Made by a program: the position numbers and the translations under genes
Assembly (NCBI RefSeq): GCF_009827395.1
Contig: NZ_WTYX01000001.1
Location: 62,001-126,000, forward strand
DNA: 64,000 bases
Source of the DNA: Pontixanthobacter aquaemixtae
GTDB taxonomy: Bacteria; Pseudomonadota; Alphaproteobacteria; Sphingomonadales; Sphingomonadaceae
Reading direction: 5' to 3'
Shown here: piece after piece, positions 41,416 to 50,816 of the stretch
How the letters are laid out: every line of letters begins with the position of its first letter
How positions within the stretch are numbered: position 1 is the first letter of the stretch
The notes under the pieces: generated by a model
Databases searched by the model: none
Told to the model about the DNA's origin: nothing
Seen by the model: only the letters and a program-made list of their open reading frames with translations

Positions 41416-42954
41416 TTAATACTCGTTGGGTTCTTCCGGTGTGTCAGCATGGTGATCTTCACCCGCGGTTTTGTCTCCCTGCGCCAGCTTGAAGACAACG
41501 CCCGAAAGTAGCGCCAGAGCCAGCAGGTTGGGAAGCGCCATCGCCGCGTTGGAAATGTCTCCGAGACGCCAGACCAGAGTGAGGTCTTGCGACGCACCGA
41601 CAAAGATGACCACGCACCACAGAACACGCCAGATCATGTGCAGCACTTTCTCACCACCGCGCGTCGAACCCGGTACGCGGTCATAGATGAAGGTGATCGC
41701 GCGCTCGCCGTAATAGCTCCACGTAAGCAGTGTGGTGAACACGAACAGGATCAGCGCCAATGAAGCGATAAGCGTGCCCAGGGGTACGCTTGCGATCTCG
41801 AACGGGAAAGCCGCTGCAAAGGCCCCGCTGGTCATTGCAAAGCCTTCCAGATCCGAATTCCACGCATGCTGCACGACTTCGGTACCCGCCGTGAAATCGC
41901 CTTTGACGGTCAACATGACCAGTGCGGTCATCGTGCAAATCACGATCGTATCAATAAAGGTTCCCAGCATAGCCATGCGGCCTTGCTGTTCCGGATCGTT
42001 GGTCTGCGCCACCGCGTGTGCGATCGGGGTTGAACCTTGTCCGGCTTCGTTGGAGAACAGACCGCGCGCCACGCCCGCTCGGATCGCCAGCATGATCGCC
42101 GCGCCCAAAAAGCCGCCGGTGGCTGCTTGCGTGTTAAACGCGCCGTGGAAGATCAGGCCGAAGGTTGCCGGCAAATCTCCGAAATTCAGGATCAGCGCGA
42201 TGATCGCCATAATGATATAGGCGCCGGCCATGAACGGGATGACCTTTTCCGCGACGCCGCCAATCGACTTGATCCCGCCGATGATTACAATGAACACCAA
42301 GATTGCGACAATCAGTCCGCCGAGCCATTCCTCGATCCCGAACAGTTCGTTCATTCCGTCCGCGACGGCATTCGCCTGAATCGAGTTGCCGGTGACCAGT
42401 GCAGAGAACAACGTGCCGAGGCAAAACAGTATGGCGAGCCAGGTATATTTCTTACCCAGACCCATCATGATGTAGCTCATCGGGCCGCCGCGATAGACGC
42501 CGTCCGATGTCTTTTCGCGATATCGGATCGCCAGCGAACCCTCTGCAAAGGCGAGCGCCATGCCGACCAGTGCGGTGATCCACATCCAGAAAATGGCACC
42601 GGGGCCGCCCAGCGTTATCGCAGTTGCAACACCGGCCAGATTACCTGTGCCGACTTGCCCTGACAGCGCCGTTGAAAGCGCGGCAAACGGGGAAATTTCA
42701 CCATCGCCTTCGCCTTTGCGGCTGGCGAACAGGCCTTTGATCGAACTGCCGAGATTGCGGATCGGATAGAATTTCAGGCCGATCATGATCCACATGCCGA
42801 TGCCGAGCAGGATCAGCGTCATCGGTGGAATCGGTTGGCCGCCTATCGACAACCAAGGCAGCGCCTCTCCATTCCACGTTCCGCCCCAGATAAAATCTGA
42901 TATGTTGGTGACGCGGTCAATTAATGTTGGTGCTTCTGTACCCGCAGCGGCCAT
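41416..42954 (-). CDS. AGCS-family alanine/glycine:cation symporter
   Basis: 512 aa, about 11-12 membrane helices. Conserved AGCS sequences: SPFAALSTALSGQVGTGNLAGVATAITLGGPGAIFWMWITALVGMA, FAEGSLAIRYREKTSDGVYRGGPMSYI, GVARGLFSNEAGQGSTPIAHA, TFIDTIVICTMTALVML and the C-terminal WSYYGERAITFI. It co-transports alanine or glycine with Na+ or H+. It ends next to a bidirectional terminator. It sits between the hydrolase and secE and has no visible link to them. Confidence 0.93.
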   Translation of the reverse strand: MAAAGTEAPTLIDRVTNISDFIWGGTWNGEALPWLSIGGQPIPPMTLILLGIGMWIMIGLKFYPIRNLGSSIKGLFASRKGEGDGEISPFAALSTALSGQVGTGNLAGVATAITLGGPGAIFWMWITALVGMALAFAEGSLAIRYREKTSDGVYRGGPMSYIMMGLGKKYTWLAILFCLGTLFSALVTGNSIQANAVADGMNELFGIEEWLGGLIVAILVFIVIIGGIKSIGGVAEKVIPFMAGAYIIMAIIALILNFGDLPATFGLIFHGAFNTQAATGGFLGAAIMLAIRAGVARGLFSNEAGQGSTPIAHAVAQTNDPEQQGRMAMLGTFIDTIVICTMTALVMLTVKGDFTAGTEVVQHAWNSDLEGFAMTSGAFAAAFPFEIASVPLGTLIASLALILFVFTTLLTWSYYGERAITFIYDRVPGSTRGGEKVLHMIWRVLWCVVIFVGASQDLTLVWRLGDISNAAMALPNLLALALLSGVVFKLAQGDKTAGEDHHADTPEEPNEY

Positions 42955-43237
42955 TCGATGGATCCCCCTGATGTCCGTTTATTATGGCGAGCGACGCTAG
43001 AACGGTCGGCACGGCATGGCCAGTGTAAAAAACGTCCCGCGTACTGGATCGCGTATCAGGTTGGCCATTTGTCGTGACGAAATTTTGCCATCTTGCTTTC
43101 GCGGCCTCTCGCGCCTAGATGACTCGCGTCTTCCGACATTTGTTGGTGTTACAGCCCCTCCCAGACTTGAACTGGGGCGGCGATATCCCCATCCCGGAAG
43201 AGACAAATTTTGAAACCGAGTAGCGAAAGCTGACGCC

Positions 43238-43444
43238 ATGGCCGAGAAAAGCAAGAAAACCTCTCCTGCGGAATTTATCCGTCAGGTGCAGACTGAAACC
43301 AGCAAGGTTGTCTGGCCGACACGGCAGGAAACCATCACCACCGCAATCTTTGTCGGTATCATGATGGTGATCTTGTCGCTGTTTTTCCTCGGTATCGACA
43401 CCGTCTTCGGTTCGATCGTCAGCTGGTTGCTGACACTCGCGTAA
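43238..43444 (+). CDS. secE: SecE preprotein translocase subunit
   Basis: 68 aa, the short alphaproteobacterial form with one membrane helix. KTSPAEFIRQVQTETSKVVWPTRQETITTAIFVGIMMVILSLFFLGIDTVFGSIVSWLL has the diagnostic VxWPTRxET. It stabilises SecYEG in the inner membrane. nusG follows 58 bp later. Upstream to the AGCS gene is a 283-bp divergent spacer in which I see no gene. Confidence 0.97.
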   Translation: MAEKSKKTSPAEFIRQVQTETSKVVWPTRQETITTAIFVGIMMVILSLFFLGIDTVFGSIVSWLLTLA

Positions 43445-43502
43445 CCCAAACATTCGCGCCGGAACGCCGGCTGCACAACGATTTTCTGACAGGATTTGAT
43501 TG

Positions 43503-44039
43503 ATGGCTCGCTGGTATATCATCCACGCTTACTCAGGCTTCGAAAACAAGGTTCGCGATGCGATCATTTCCGAAGCAGAGCGTCTTGGCCTGTCCGATGG
43601 CGTCGAAGAGGTTGAGGTTCCGACCGAGACAATCACCGAGATCAAACGCGGCAAGAAGGTCCAGACCGAGCGTAAATTTATGCCGGGTTATGTCCTTGCC
43701 AAGCTGCAAATGACCGACGATGTCTATCACTTGGTGAAGAACACACCGAAAGTCACCGGCTTCCTTGGCGCGAACAACAAGCCGCAGCCGATTTCGGAAG
43801 CTGAGGCGGCGCGCTATTTCGGCGGTGTCGAGGAAGCCAAGGCTGCGCCGAAGAAAGACATTCACGTCGAATACGAAATCGGCGATTCGGTCAAAGTTCT
43901 CGACGGCCCGTTCGCCAGTTTCAACGGCGTGGTCGAAGAACTGGATTTCGACAAAGCCAAGGTCAAAGTATCGGTCTCAATCTTTGGCCGCGCGACTCCG
44001 GTCGAACTGGAATTCGAACAGGTCGAACTGGTCAAGTAA
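43503..44039 (+). CDS. nusG: Transcription termination/antitermination factor NusG
   Basis: 178 aa. The NGN domain begins MARWYIIHAYSGFENKVRDAI and includes ERKFMPGYVLAKLQMTDDVYHLVKNTPKVTGFLG; the C-terminal KOW domain is GDSVKVLDGPFASFNGVVEELD. It binds RNA polymerase and couples it to Rho and ribosomes. ATG 43503 (a TTG lies just before). It is in an operon with secE, but rplK does not follow directly: a minus-strand pspA gene and others intervene. Confidence 0.97.
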   Translation: MARWYIIHAYSGFENKVRDAIISEAERLGLSDGVEEVEVPTETITEIKRGKKVQTERKFMPGYVLAKLQMTDDVYHLVKNTPKVTGFLGANNKPQPISEAEAARYFGGVEEAKAAPKKDIHVEYEIGDSVKVLDGPFASFNGVVEELDFDKAKVKVSVSIFGRATPVELEFEQVELVK

Positions 44040-44070
44040 GCCGGCTGCGCGTCAGGGCAGCCAACCGGCT
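44039..44070. terminator. Weak hairpin between nusG and pspA
   Basis: AGCCGG (44039-44044) pairs with CCGGCT (44065-44070). No T-run follows, so termination is uncertain. It lies in the gap of two converging genes. Confidence 0.3.
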
Positions 44071-44073
44071 GTC

Positions 44074-44739
44074 TTACGAAGCTTTGCGCTTCTTCTTTCC
44101 TGCCCCGCGAAGTTTGGCCAGCTCTGCATCGACAGTCGCATCGCGCTGCATCGCGGCAATCTCTGCATCAACCGCCGCATTTGATTTTGAATGCTTGGGC
44201 TGATCGCTCTGCGACAATTCTACGCGGCGTTCGAGATGGGCGATGCGGTCCATCCGCTTGTCGGTCTTGCTGTCTTCGTCGGTCGAAATGCCGGTGCTGG
44301 CGCTGCTGCTTTCGCGCGCCTCCTGCTCGCGTAGCTGCGAATTGGTCTCGTCAAGCTTGGCTTTGAGCTGTTCCAATGCGGTTTCCGCTTCGGCAATTTC
44401 GGCGGCCAGCGTTTTGGCCTCTTCCTTGAGGTCTTCTGCCTGTTGCTTCGCATCTTCGCGCGCCAGCAATGCAGAACGGGCCAGATCCTCGCGATCGTGA
44501 TCCATCGCTACCTTGGCCTTTTCCGACCAGCCTTTCGCATCGTCGGCCAATTTCTTGGCCGCCGCTTCTGCGCGGTCTTTCTGGCGTCCCATCTTGGTGA
44601 TTTCGCCATGGAGAGCGATGTCACTCTCCTCGATCTCCTTGCGAAGCAACCGCAGCATCTTTGCCGGATCGGAAGCCTTTTCGACCATGGTTGTCACATT
44701 GCTCGACACCAGATCGCGGACCTGAACAACAATTCGCAC
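44074..44739 (-). CDS. pspA: PspA/IM30 family protein
   Basis: About 221 aa, nearly all coiled coil. VRDLVSSNVTTMVEKASDPAKMLRLLRKEIEESDIALHGEITKMGRQKDRAEAAAKKL is the PspA/IM30 N-terminal pattern, although the membrane-binding helix is short. A serine/acid linker (SSSASTGISTDEDSKTDKRMD) separates a C-terminal helical tail ending in KKKRKAS. PspA proteins bind and protect membranes under stress. GTG 44739 is chosen; a TTG lies two codons before, and GAGG is about 10 bases upstream. Usual pspBC partners are not seen. Confidence 0.82.
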   Translation of the reverse strand: MRIVVQVRDLVSSNVTTMVEKASDPAKMLRLLRKEIEESDIALHGEITKMGRQKDRAEAAAKKLADDAKGWSEKAKVAMDHDREDLARSALLAREDAKQQAEDLKEEAKTLAAEIAEAETALEQLKAKLDETNSQLREQEARESSSASTGISTDEDSKTDKRMDRIAHLERRVELSQSDQPKHSKSNAAVDAEIAAMQRDATVDAELAKLRGAGKKKRKAS

Positions 44740-45236
44740 GATCAAATCACCTCAAATATCTGCTTGGATTCAGTCTAGTAACAGGAATTCTAGCCTGCAA
44801 CTGCTTAATATGCGGTGTTCTTGCGGCGATCAGCGCTGCAATCCACCCGCCAAAACGCATCCATGTTCCGGCTGTATCGGGCGGCCGGAGAAGCGCTTTG
44901 CTGCAAGTTGCTGATGCAATTTTGTCACAAAGATCGATTCTGGCCAATTTTGCGCGCAAAATCAGATGTGTCGCAAATGCATGGGGCCGGCACCATCACC
45001 GGATCGTGCACCGGCGGGAAAATGCCAATATTTTCAATCTCAAATAGAGAGCGATTGGCACTTCAGTGGGCAAGTAACAACAGATTTGTACTTGCCTTTA
45101 CTTGGCCGGTGGTTCCCAACAAACCAAGTTGAGTCCCCGCCAATATGAGCCAAAAACAAAGATTTACGTGATTTCGCTTGCTGCAAAAAAAATTGGGTCC
45201 ATTTTCGCATTCCCAACGTGTTTTCAGGGGGCAGAA
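44740..45236. promoter_or_regulatory. Long AT-rich divergent leader with nested dyads upstream of the TonB receptor
   Basis: About 500 bp between pspA and the receptor without a gene. Three inverted repeats lie in the receptor's leader: TGCCAAT (45023-45029) with ATTGGCA (45054-45060), CAAGTA (45071-45076) with TACTTG (45089-45094), and ACTTGG (45100-45105) with CCAAGT (45124-45129). No known riboswitch pattern was recognised. AGGGGG before the ATG is the likely ribosome-binding site. Confidence 0.4.
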
Positions 45237-48200
45237 ATGCGTCAATTTAAATCTAGGTTTCAAGCATTTATCTTAACTTCGTCAGCGATGGCTCTGGCGC
45301 ATGGAACGGCCCATGCACAGGCCGTCCAAACCGATTCGGATTCAAGTGAAACCGAAGAAACGGAAATCGTTGTAGTTGGCACGCAGATTCAGGGCGCGCA
45401 GATCAACGATGTGTTGCCGGTTACGGTTCTCGACGAAACCTCGATCGAGAATGTCGGCGCGTCTTCGGGCGATGAACTTTTCCGCGCGATCCCGCAGGCC
45501 GGCGTCGCTGCTTTTAACGAACAGAACACAACCGGCGGCGTCAATGGCGCTCGCGGCGATGTGGGTTCGATCAACCTGCGTGAACTGGGCACCGGCAATA
45601 CGTTGATGCTGATCAACGGCCGCCGGATGAATCTGCACCCGGGTTTCCAGACCGAGCTGCTGGTCCCGGTGGTTTCGCCTGATACCAACGAGATCGCGCC
45701 CGGCAGCGTCCGGCGGATCGAAGTGCTGCGCGATGGCGCGTCGGCAATTTACGGCGCAGATGCGGTCGCGGGTGTGATCAACACCGTGCTCAAAGGCGAT
45801 ATGGATGGCGGTTTCCTCGAAGCCGATTGGCGTGCTTCGGATGGAACCAGCCTCTACAGCTATCGCTTCACCGGCGGGCTCGGCTTCGACTTCTCCGACG
45901 GGCGCGGCAATCTCACGCTATATGGCGGCTATTACCATGAAAGCGGCATGCCGGCATCGGACCGTGATTATGCTGCTGATGATGATCGCACAGCGCTGAT
46001 TACCGATCCCGATTTTGCCGACGACACGCAGTTCAACAACCGGTCAACTTTCAATTCCTTTGGCCAATTCGACATTCAGGCGCCGAGCAACAGAACTGCT
46101 TTGGCGGACGATGACTTCTTCCTGATGCCATGCAGTCTTTTCGGCCCGACGGGTCAGCCCAGCGACGGCCGGTTCCTCGACCTTGGCGGCGGTGTGTGCG
46201 CGGATAACGGCACTTCGCCGCCGCTTGCGCAGCGATACAACACCAATTTCGGGACCGATCTGTTTTCGCAGAAGAACCGATACAATGCGATGGCGCTGTT
46301 CAGCTACGAACTCAGCAACGCGCTCGAGTTCTATGCCGAGGGCAGTTATTACCGGAGCGAGAACGAACGTAATATCGATGCGCCGGTTTCGCTGACGGCG
46401 GTTCCGATCGGGATTTCGCGCAACGCATATTACAATCCCTTCGGTCCTGTCGGCAGTCCCAACCGCCTACTGGGCACCAATATTGCCGCCAGTGGGGCAG
46501 ATGTGATCATGGAGCGCTATCGCTTCGTCGATATCGGCAACCGCAATGTTTCGGTAGACAAGGATTCCTATCGCATCGTCGCCGGTCTGCGCGGAAATCT
46601 GGGGGCATGGGATTTTGATACCGGGCTGCTCTATTCCCAGTCCAACTCGACCGACCTTGCCCGCAACCGCGTGTCGCTGACACTGGTTCAGGATGCGATC
46701 AACCGGACGACGCCCGATGCCTACAACCCGTTCAATGGCGGCTGTCTCAACAACGTCAACGAAGGCGATTGTACGCCCAATCCGCAAGAGGTGCTCGATA
46801 GCTTCCGCATCAATGTGTTCCGCAAGGGCGAGACCACGCTCGCACTGGCCGATTTCAAGATCAGCCGCGATGATTTGTTCAGCCTTCCTGGCGGGGATCT
46901 GGGCGTCGCGGCGGGTGTTGAATTCCGGCGCGAGACCTTCTTCGATGATCGCGATCCGCGCCTTGATGGGACAATCACGTTTACTGACAGTGTGACCGGC
47001 GAATTTAACGGCAGCGACGTTGCCGGTTCGAGCCCGTCGCCCGACACCAGCGGCAATCGCGAAGTCTATTCCGCCTATGCCGAGGCATTTCTTCCGCTTG
47101 TCTCGGAGGACATGAACATCCCGCTGGTGCATGATTTCAGCGTCCAGCTTGCCGGGCGGATAGAGCGTTTCAGCGATATCAAGGCGACCGCAATTGTTCC
47201 GCGCGTGGCTGCGTCATGGACGCTTATACCGGGATTGATGTTCCGCGGGGCATGGTCGGAAGGCTTCCGCGCCCCGAACCTGGTGCAGGTCAATGATGAA
47301 GGCACAACCCGCGTCAATACGCGCGACGACTATGTCCGCTGTCAGGCGCAGGTCGAAAAGAACATCATTTCGGATCTGGGCGCATGCTCCGGCACGGGCA
47401 CGGTCAGCCTTCGTACCGGCACCGAGAATTTGACACCCGAGGATAGCGAGAGCATCAATCTGGGTGTCGTGTTGCAGCCCCGCTTTATCCCGGGCTTGAC
47501 CCTGACCGCGGACTATTGGCGTGTTCGCCAGGAAGGATTGGTTGGTACTTTCGGTGATGACAATGCGATTGCATTGGATCTGCTGCGCCGCTTCAACGGC
47601 TCGAGCAATCCGAACGTCATCAGGGAAGCACCCGATGCCGATGACATCACATTGTACACCGGCACCAGCCTCACGCCGGTCGGTGACATCATCCAGGTGC
47701 TCGACCCGTATCTCAATCTCGACAGCCGCGAATCGAAAGGGTGGGACTTCGGCCTGACCTACGAAATTCCCGATTTCGGAATTGGCGATTTCCGCATCCG
47801 CGCAAATGCAGCCCGCTTGGAAAGCTTTGTGCAGTCGGCCGGGCCTGACGGGCAGGAACTGCTTGATGCGATCGCCGCGGGGACGCTTCCACCAGAAGTG
47901 TCGGTCGGTGGTTTGGGCGAATTGCTCGAAATCGAAGGGCGCCCGAAATGGCGCTGGAGCGGTTCGGTCAACTGGAGCAGCGGCCCTGTCGATGTCGGTC
48001 TTTATGGCCAATATGTCGGCGGCGTTTACGACACCAGCGTGACGCGCGACGTGCCGGTGGTTTCGGACGACCCCAACGCCAATTTCTACCGAGTTGACGA
48101 TTGGTTCACGACCAACTTCTCAATCAGCTACACGATCGACAATGACACCGCGCTCGATGGAACGCGGCTGCGCTTTGCGGTCAATAATCTGTTCGACAAG

Positions 48201-48296
48201 GATCCACCGCTGGCCGATGAATCCTATGGCTTCTTCAGCGAATTGCATTCCGCCAGGGGGCGTGTGTTCCACGTCGAATTGCGCAAGAAGTTCTAA
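45237..48296 (+). CDS. TonB-dependent outer-membrane receptor (1019 aa)
   Basis: 1019 aa from ATG 45237. Signal peptide (FILTSSAMALAHGTAHAQA), then a TonB-box-like stretch EEIVVVGT-type (EETEIVVVGTQIQG), the plug domain (PVTVLDETSIENVGASSGDELFRAIP, SINLRELGTGNTLMLINGRRM, RIEVLRDGASAIYGADAVAGVINTVLK) and a beta barrel with the TonB C-terminal pattern SARGRVFHVELRKKF. This is the long receptor type common in sphingomonads (CirA-like or catecholate/carbohydrate uptake). Substrate cannot be told; no transport or catabolic genes are next to it. It sits between nusG and rplK. Confidence 0.93.
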   Translation: MRQFKSRFQAFILTSSAMALAHGTAHAQAVQTDSDSSETEETEIVVVGTQIQGAQINDVLPVTVLDETSIENVGASSGDELFRAIPQAGVAAFNEQNTTGGVNGARGDVGSINLRELGTGNTLMLINGRRMNLHPGFQTELLVPVVSPDTNEIAPGSVRRIEVLRDGASAIYGADAVAGVINTVLKGDMDGGFLEADWRASDGTSLYSYRFTGGLGFDFSDGRGNLTLYGGYYHESGMPASDRDYAADDDRTALITDPDFADDTQFNNRSTFNSFGQFDIQAPSNRTALADDDFFLMPCSLFGPTGQPSDGRFLDLGGGVCADNGTSPPLAQRYNTNFGTDLFSQKNRYNAMALFSYELSNALEFYAEGSYYRSENERNIDAPVSLTAVPIGISRNAYYNPFGPVGSPNRLLGTNIAASGADVIMERYRFVDIGNRNVSVDKDSYRIVAGLRGNLGAWDFDTGLLYSQSNSTDLARNRVSLTLVQDAINRTTPDAYNPFNGGCLNNVNEGDCTPNPQEVLDSFRINVFRKGETTLALADFKISRDDLFSLPGGDLGVAAGVEFRRETFFDDRDPRLDGTITFTDSVTGEFNGSDVAGSSPSPDTSGNREVYSAYAEAFLPLVSEDMNIPLVHDFSVQLAGRIERFSDIKATAIVPRVAASWTLIPGLMFRGAWSEGFRAPNLVQVNDEGTTRVNTRDDYVRCQAQVEKNIISDLGACSGTGTVSLRTGTENLTPEDSESINLGVVLQPRFIPGLTLTADYWRVRQEGLVGTFGDDNAIALDLLRRFNGSSNPNVIREAPDADDITLYTGTSLTPVGDIIQVLDPYLNLDSRESKGWDFGLTYEIPDFGIGDFRIRANAARLESFVQSAGPDGQELLDAIAAGTLPPEVSVGGLGELLEIEGRPKWRWSGSVNWSSGPVDVGLYGQYVGGVYDTSVTRDVPVVSDDPNANFYRVDDWFTTNFSISYTIDNDTALDGTRLRFAVNNLFDKDPPLADESYGFFSELHSARGRVFHVELRKKF

Positions 48297-48329
48297 AACT
48301 CAGAGCAGTCCGCAAGGGCCGCCAACTTC

Positions 48330-48355
48330 GGGGGAGCTTCGGCTCCCCCTTTTTT
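48330..48355 (+). terminator. Terminator after the TonB receptor
   Basis: GGGGGAGC (48330-48337), TTCG loop, GCTCCCCC (48342-48349), then TTTTTTG. A clear rho-independent terminator, 34 bases past the stop, between converging genes. Confidence 0.92.
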
Positions 48356-48357
48356 GT

Positions 48358-49401
48358 CTACTTGCCGCAGACCAGCCCATCGGGATTGTCGGCCCCGATC
48401 CGCGTCGCACGCCTCCCCACTGTGCGCAGGCGGCGGGAGCGGAAATCGCATCCGCGCAGCTGGAAACGCAGCTTGCGTTCGCGAAAGTCGAGGGAGACCT
48501 TGCGGAAAGTCTCCATCAGATCGGTTCCGACCAACAAAGCTGGCTGATCGGCCAGCCCGAACACTTCGAATGGCGGGACGTCGGCAAAGGCAATCGGGAC
48601 ATTGCGCATGGTGATCGGGCCAAGTTTCAATTCGCGCACAAAGGCAAGTTCCAATTCGGCGGGTTTGCCGGTTACGCCGATGACCGTGAGCTGCTGGAAT
48701 TCCTGACGGCCGCGGATCAATTCTTCACGCAGCAGCGAATTGCCGATCGACACTTCGGTCCCGGTATCGATAACCGCGCTGATCGGAATGCGGTTTGCTT
48801 TGACTTCGGTCAGGATCAGCTGGCCCTTATGCAGCCGCGCGGTCACGACGATTTCTCCCCGGAAGCGTTCCTGTTCCACCTTGGTGTCGTCGACGCTGAT
48901 TGTCCGCTCGTCAAAGTCGAGCAATAGCCTTTGTTCAACCAGCGCATCGAGGCCGATCATGCCATCGGCGCCGATATCATCTTCCTCCAGCACCGGCAGC
49001 TCAAGATCGGTAATCGTGGTGGGGCCAAGCGTCAGCGAATCCACCAGCACCTGATCCACGCGGGCCACTTCGGTGATTCCGCCGAGCATTGTCGGCTGGC
49101 CCGCCGGCAGACCCAGCTCTCCGGCAATTTTGGTGCCCACAACCGATGTGTCGGCTCCGCTATCGACGATGAAGCGATAGGGGCCGCTGCCGTTGACTTT
49201 GACCTCAACGGTCATCCGGCTGCGCAATTTCGTGCTGTCGATCTCCTCGCCGCCAATATCCAGCCTGTTGTCGATTTCGGCGGGCGGAAGATCGGGGACA
49301 CGCTGGCCCGATTTTTGTCCCTCTTCCTGTTCCTGCGCATGGGCAATTGGCGTCATGCCAAGAAGCACAGTGAACAGGATGGGGCGAAGAAAAATGCGCA
49401 T
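48358..49401 (-). CDS. Exported retropepsin-like aspartic protease with two active-site repeats
   Basis: 347 aa from ATG 49401. Signal peptide (MRIFLRPILFTVLLGMTPIAHA). Two retropepsin-like domains: FIVDSGADTSVV followed by GMIGLDAL, and AVIDTGTEVSIG followed by LLVGTDLM; each has the D-S/T-G catalytic motif, so the single chain should form an intramolecular pair like pepsin. Bacterial two-domain members of this family are usually in the periplasm and of unknown substrate. It converges with the TonB receptor gene and lies just before rplK on the other strand. A frame extension to 49488 has no better start. Confidence 0.85.
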   Translation of the reverse strand: MRIFLRPILFTVLLGMTPIAHAQEQEEGQKSGQRVPDLPPAEIDNRLDIGGEEIDSTKLRSRMTVEVKVNGSGPYRFIVDSGADTSVVGTKIAGELGLPAGQPTMLGGITEVARVDQVLVDSLTLGPTTITDLELPVLEEDDIGADGMIGLDALVEQRLLLDFDERTISVDDTKVEQERFRGEIVVTARLHKGQLILTEVKANRIPISAVIDTGTEVSIGNSLLREELIRGRQEFQQLTVIGVTGKPAELELAFVRELKLGPITMRNVPIAFADVPPFEVFGLADQPALLVGTDLMETFRKVSLDFRERKLRFQLRGCDFRSRRLRTVGRRATRIGADNPDGLVCGK

Positions 49402-49622
49402 GATGGGCGGCAGGCTACGCCCTTTACCGCCGCCGAGTCCAGTTTCGGCGCCAACCCGCGCCCGTTGGCGCGCTGGTTTCGCTTGCATTCTCCTCGCAAA
49501 TCGCTATCAGCGCCGCTTCCCGAAGGGGATCTCGTGCGGGAGGCAGATTCGTCTGCTGTTTGACCGCTTAACATGAGCCTGCGGATATTGATCCAAGGCG
49601 ACAGTGTGAAAGGAAGCCATTA

Positions 49623-50054
49623 ATGGCCAAGAAGATTGACGGATATATCAAGCTGCAAGTGCCCGCGGGCACTGCAAACCCATCACCACCGATCGGTCCA
49701 GCGCTGGGTCAGCGCGGCGTCAACATCATGGAATTCTGCAAGGCGTTCAACGCTGCGACGCAGGACCTTGAAAAGAATGCTCCGATCCCGACAACGATCA
49801 CCGTTTATGCGGACCGTTCGTTCAGCTTCACCACCAAAACCCCGCCAGCGTCCTTCTATCTGAAGAAGGCCGCCAAGGTGAAAAAGGGTTCGGGTGAGCC
49901 GAACAAGAACAAGGTTGGCCAAATCAAGAAGAGCCAGCTTAAAGAGATTGCCGAAGCCAAAATGGCCGATCTCAACGCAAACGATCTCGATCAGGCAATG
50001 AAAATCATCGAAGGCTCCGCGCGTTCGATGGGCCTCGAAGTGGTGGAGGGCTGA
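49623..50054 (+). CDS. rplK: 50S ribosomal protein L11
   Basis: 143 aa. [46 protein letters not shown] and [29 protein letters not shown] are L11 signatures; the C-terminal part ([12 protein letters not shown]) is typical. It binds the 23S rRNA GTPase centre. rplA follows 4 bp later. The upstream 49489-49622 region should hold its promoter; GGAAG precedes the ATG. rplJ, rplL and rpoB do not follow rplA here. Confidence 0.98.
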   Translation: MAKKIDGYIKLQVPAGTANPSPPIGPALGQRGVNIMEFCKAFNAATQDLEKNAPIPTTITVYADRSFSFTTKTPPASFYLKKAAKVKKGSGEPNKNKVGQIKKSQLKEIAEAKMADLNANDLDQAMKIIEGSARSMGLEVVEG

Positions 50055-50058
50055 TCCA

Positions 50059-50754
50059 ATGGCAAAACTGACAAAAGCACAGAAAGTCCGCGCCGAACTG
50101 GATGGCGACAAGCTTTACAGCTTCGACGAAGCCATCGCGACCCTGCGTGAGCATGCCAGCAAGAAATTCGACGAAACTGTCGAAGTCGCGATCAATCTCG
50201 GCGTCGATCCACGCCATGCGGACCAGATGGTTCGCGGCATGGTCGCTTTGCCATCGGGCACCGGTAAAGACGTAAAAGTCGCCGTGTTCGCAAAAGGCGA
50301 CAATGCTGACAAGGCTCTTGCCGCTGGCGCAGACAAGGTTGGCGCCGAAGACCTGATGGAAGACATGCAGGCGGGCAATCTCGATTATGACCGCGTGATC
50401 GCATCGCCGGACATGATGGGTGTTGTTGGCCGCCTGGGTAAGGTGCTCGGCCCCAAGGGTCTGATGCCGAACCCGAAGCTTGGCACCGTGACACCGAACG
50501 TGGAACAGGCCGTGAAGGACGCCAAAGGCGGCCAGGTCGAATTCCGCGTGGAGAAGAACGGCATCGTCCACACCGGCATTGGCAAAATGTCGTTCAAGGA
50601 TGATGGCATCAAAGCAAACTTCGATTCGATCACCAAGGCTATCGTGAAAGCGAAGCCATCGGGCGCGAAGGGCAAATATGTGAAGAAGGTCTCGCTGACC
50701 TCGACCATGGGCCCCGGTCTGAAGATCGACCTGTCGGAGATCGAAGGCGCGTAA
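50059..50754 (+). CDS. rplA: 50S ribosomal protein L1
   Basis: 231 aa. Signatures: [65 protein letters not shown] and [22 protein letters not shown]1 binds the 23S rRNA L1 stalk and normally represses its own operon through an mRNA site near rplK. It is coupled to rplK (4-bp gap). A strong terminator follows at 50784, so the rplKA unit ends here and is not continuous with rplJL-rpoBC. Confidence 0.98.
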   Translation: MAKLTKAQKVRAELDGDKLYSFDEAIATLREHASKKFDETVEVAINLGVDPRHADQMVRGMVALPSGTGKDVKVAVFAKGDNADKALAAGADKVGAEDLMEDMQAGNLDYDRVIASPDMMGVVGRLGKVLGPKGLMPNPKLGTVTPNVEQAVKDAKGGQVEFRVEKNGIVHTGIGKMSFKDDGIKANFDSITKAIVKAKPSGAKGKYVKKVSLTSTMGPGLKIDLSEIEGA

Positions 50755-50783
50755 GCGACGATTGATCAACCGGAGAAATCAAA

Positions 50784-50816
50784 GGGCTGCAGGATCGATC
50801 CTGCGGCCCTTTTTTT
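50784..50816 (+). terminator. Terminator after rplA
   Basis: GGGCTGCAGG (50784-50793), ATCGAT loop, CCTGCGGCCC (50800-50809) with one G-T pair, followed by TTTTTTT. Strong, and directly ahead of the end of the convergent GNAT gene. Confidence 0.92.
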
